Assembly (NCBI GenBank): GCA_001939145.1
Contig: LSRX01000170.1
Coordinates: 837,814 to 901,813 of the forward strand
Direction: 5' to 3'
From: Symbiodinium microadriaticum
Taxonomy: Eukaryota > Sar > Dinophyceae > Suessiales > Symbiodiniaceae
Length of the DNA: 64,000 bases
Part shown: positions 63,240 to 64,000 of the stretch, piece by piece
Layout of the letters: each line of letters starts with the position of its first letter
Position numbering within the stretch: the stretch's first letter is position 1
Position numbers and translations under genes: made by a program
The notes under the pieces: model-generated
Databases searched by the model: none
Told to the model about the DNA's origin: nothing
Seen by the model: the letters and a program-made list of their open reading frames with translations, nothing else

Positions 63240-64000
63240 AGGAATCAACGACTAAATGTAACTTTTGGCCTTGGCATCCCTAGAAACGGTGCCCCTCAGC
63301 AGTGGCTTGGTGGAGCGGACCCCGGAAATTACATTTTAGCCCCCTGCCCGGCAACCCCGTGCAATCGCGGCGGCCTCCAAGTTTGCATCTCCAGGCTCTC
63401 GTTTTAGAACCACCTGCCAGGAATTGCCAGGAAACGGCGATTAAATGTAACTTTTGGCCTGGGCATGCCTAGAAACAGCACCCCTCAGCAGGGGTTTGCT
63501 CGAGCGGACCCCGGAAATTACATTTTCAGCTGCCTCCATGTCTGCATCCGCCGGCTGTGGTTGCTGCTGATGTTCTGCAACCTGACTATGGCAACCGCCC
63601 AGCAATTCTGCACTTGGGGTGGAATCCCGGCCTCCACGTCTGCACCTCCGGCCTCTGCCGGCTGTCGCTTCTGCTGACGTTCTGCAACCTAGCTGCGGCA
63701 TGCTGTGGCAACCGCCCAGCAACTCTGCACTTGGGGTGGAATCCCGGCCTCCATGTCTGCATCTCGGGGCTCTCGTTCTGGAACCTCCTGCCAGGAAACG
63801 GCGATTAAATGTAACTTTTGGCCTGGGCATGCCTAGAAACAGCACCCCTCAGCAGGGGCTTGCTCGAGCGAACCCCGGAAATTACATTTTCAGCTGCCTC
63901 CATGTCTGCATCCGCCGGCTGTGGTTGCTGCTGATGTTCTGCAACCTGACTATGGCAACCGCCCAGCAACTCTGCACTTGGGGTGGAATCCCGGCCTCCA
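63240..64000. repeat. Tandem array of short hairpin (MITE-like) units, running off the right edge
   Basis: Three units of about 87 bp start at about 63252, 63441 and 63805. Each opens with TAAATGTAACTTTTGGCC and closes with CCCCGGAAATTACATTTT, so the ends are inverted (AAATGTAA / TTACATTT). Each holds a small CCCCTCAGCAGGGG hairpin. The spacing is 189 and then 364 bp; the longer period contains an internal 116-bp duplication (CAACCGCCCAGCAA.TCTGC at 63593 and 63709). Open frames here are by-products. Confidence 0.8.

Overview
The window reads as nuclear DNA of a dinoflagellate, most likely a Symbiodiniaceae-type genome. Three things point there. Introns start with GT, GC or GA and end in AG, usually with a G straight after the acceptor. 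A near-perfect relic of the dinoflagellate trans-spliced leader sits 67 nt before a retroelement start codon. The repeats and retroelements are of a kind I associate with these genomes, which is an impression, not a search result. I saw no bacterial operon structure, CRISPR array, rRNA or tRNA.

Nearly everything that looks like a host gene is on the minus strand, as expected for a one-directional dinoflagellate gene array. From right to left: a transposase-like gene with a Ulp1/C48-type cysteine protease region (57.1-62.9 kb); a single-exon RAP/helical-repeat protein (49.7-52.7 kb); a DegT/DnrJ/EryC1-type sugar aminotransferase in about 22 small exons (34.4-49.3 kb); a tandem SH3-like protein (about 32.2-33.4 kb); a calcineurin-like metallophosphoesterase in about 16 exons with all its metal-binding blocks (26.4-30.4 kb); a four-exon ankyrin-like protein (20.36-21.0 kb); and a 755-codon open frame running off the left edge (1-2265). 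The aminotransferase, phosphoesterase and ankyrin-like genes do not show as long open frames. I rebuilt them by reading exon motifs and splice sites by eye.

Mobile DNA fills much of the rest. Fragments of what looks like one retroelement family with a tyrosine-recombinase-like domain lie at 2.7-4.6 kb (gag-like plus reverse transcriptase), 24.3-24.7 kb (RNase H-like end), 44.7-46.9 kb (gag-like) and 40.9-41.7 kb (recombinase-like). Two degenerate LINEs lie on the plus strand at 42.0-44.6 and 55.4-57.0 kb. The 42-kb LINE and the 41-47 kb retroelement pieces all sit inside one 8.9-kb intron of the aminotransferase gene, whose other introns are mostly 48-232 bp. A second large intron (2.6 kb) holds a roughly 580-bp hexanucleotide repeat. 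The right edge is a tandem array of short hairpin elements.

The stretches 4.6-20.3 kb and 21.1-24.0 kb are mostly degenerate intergenic sequence in which I could support little.
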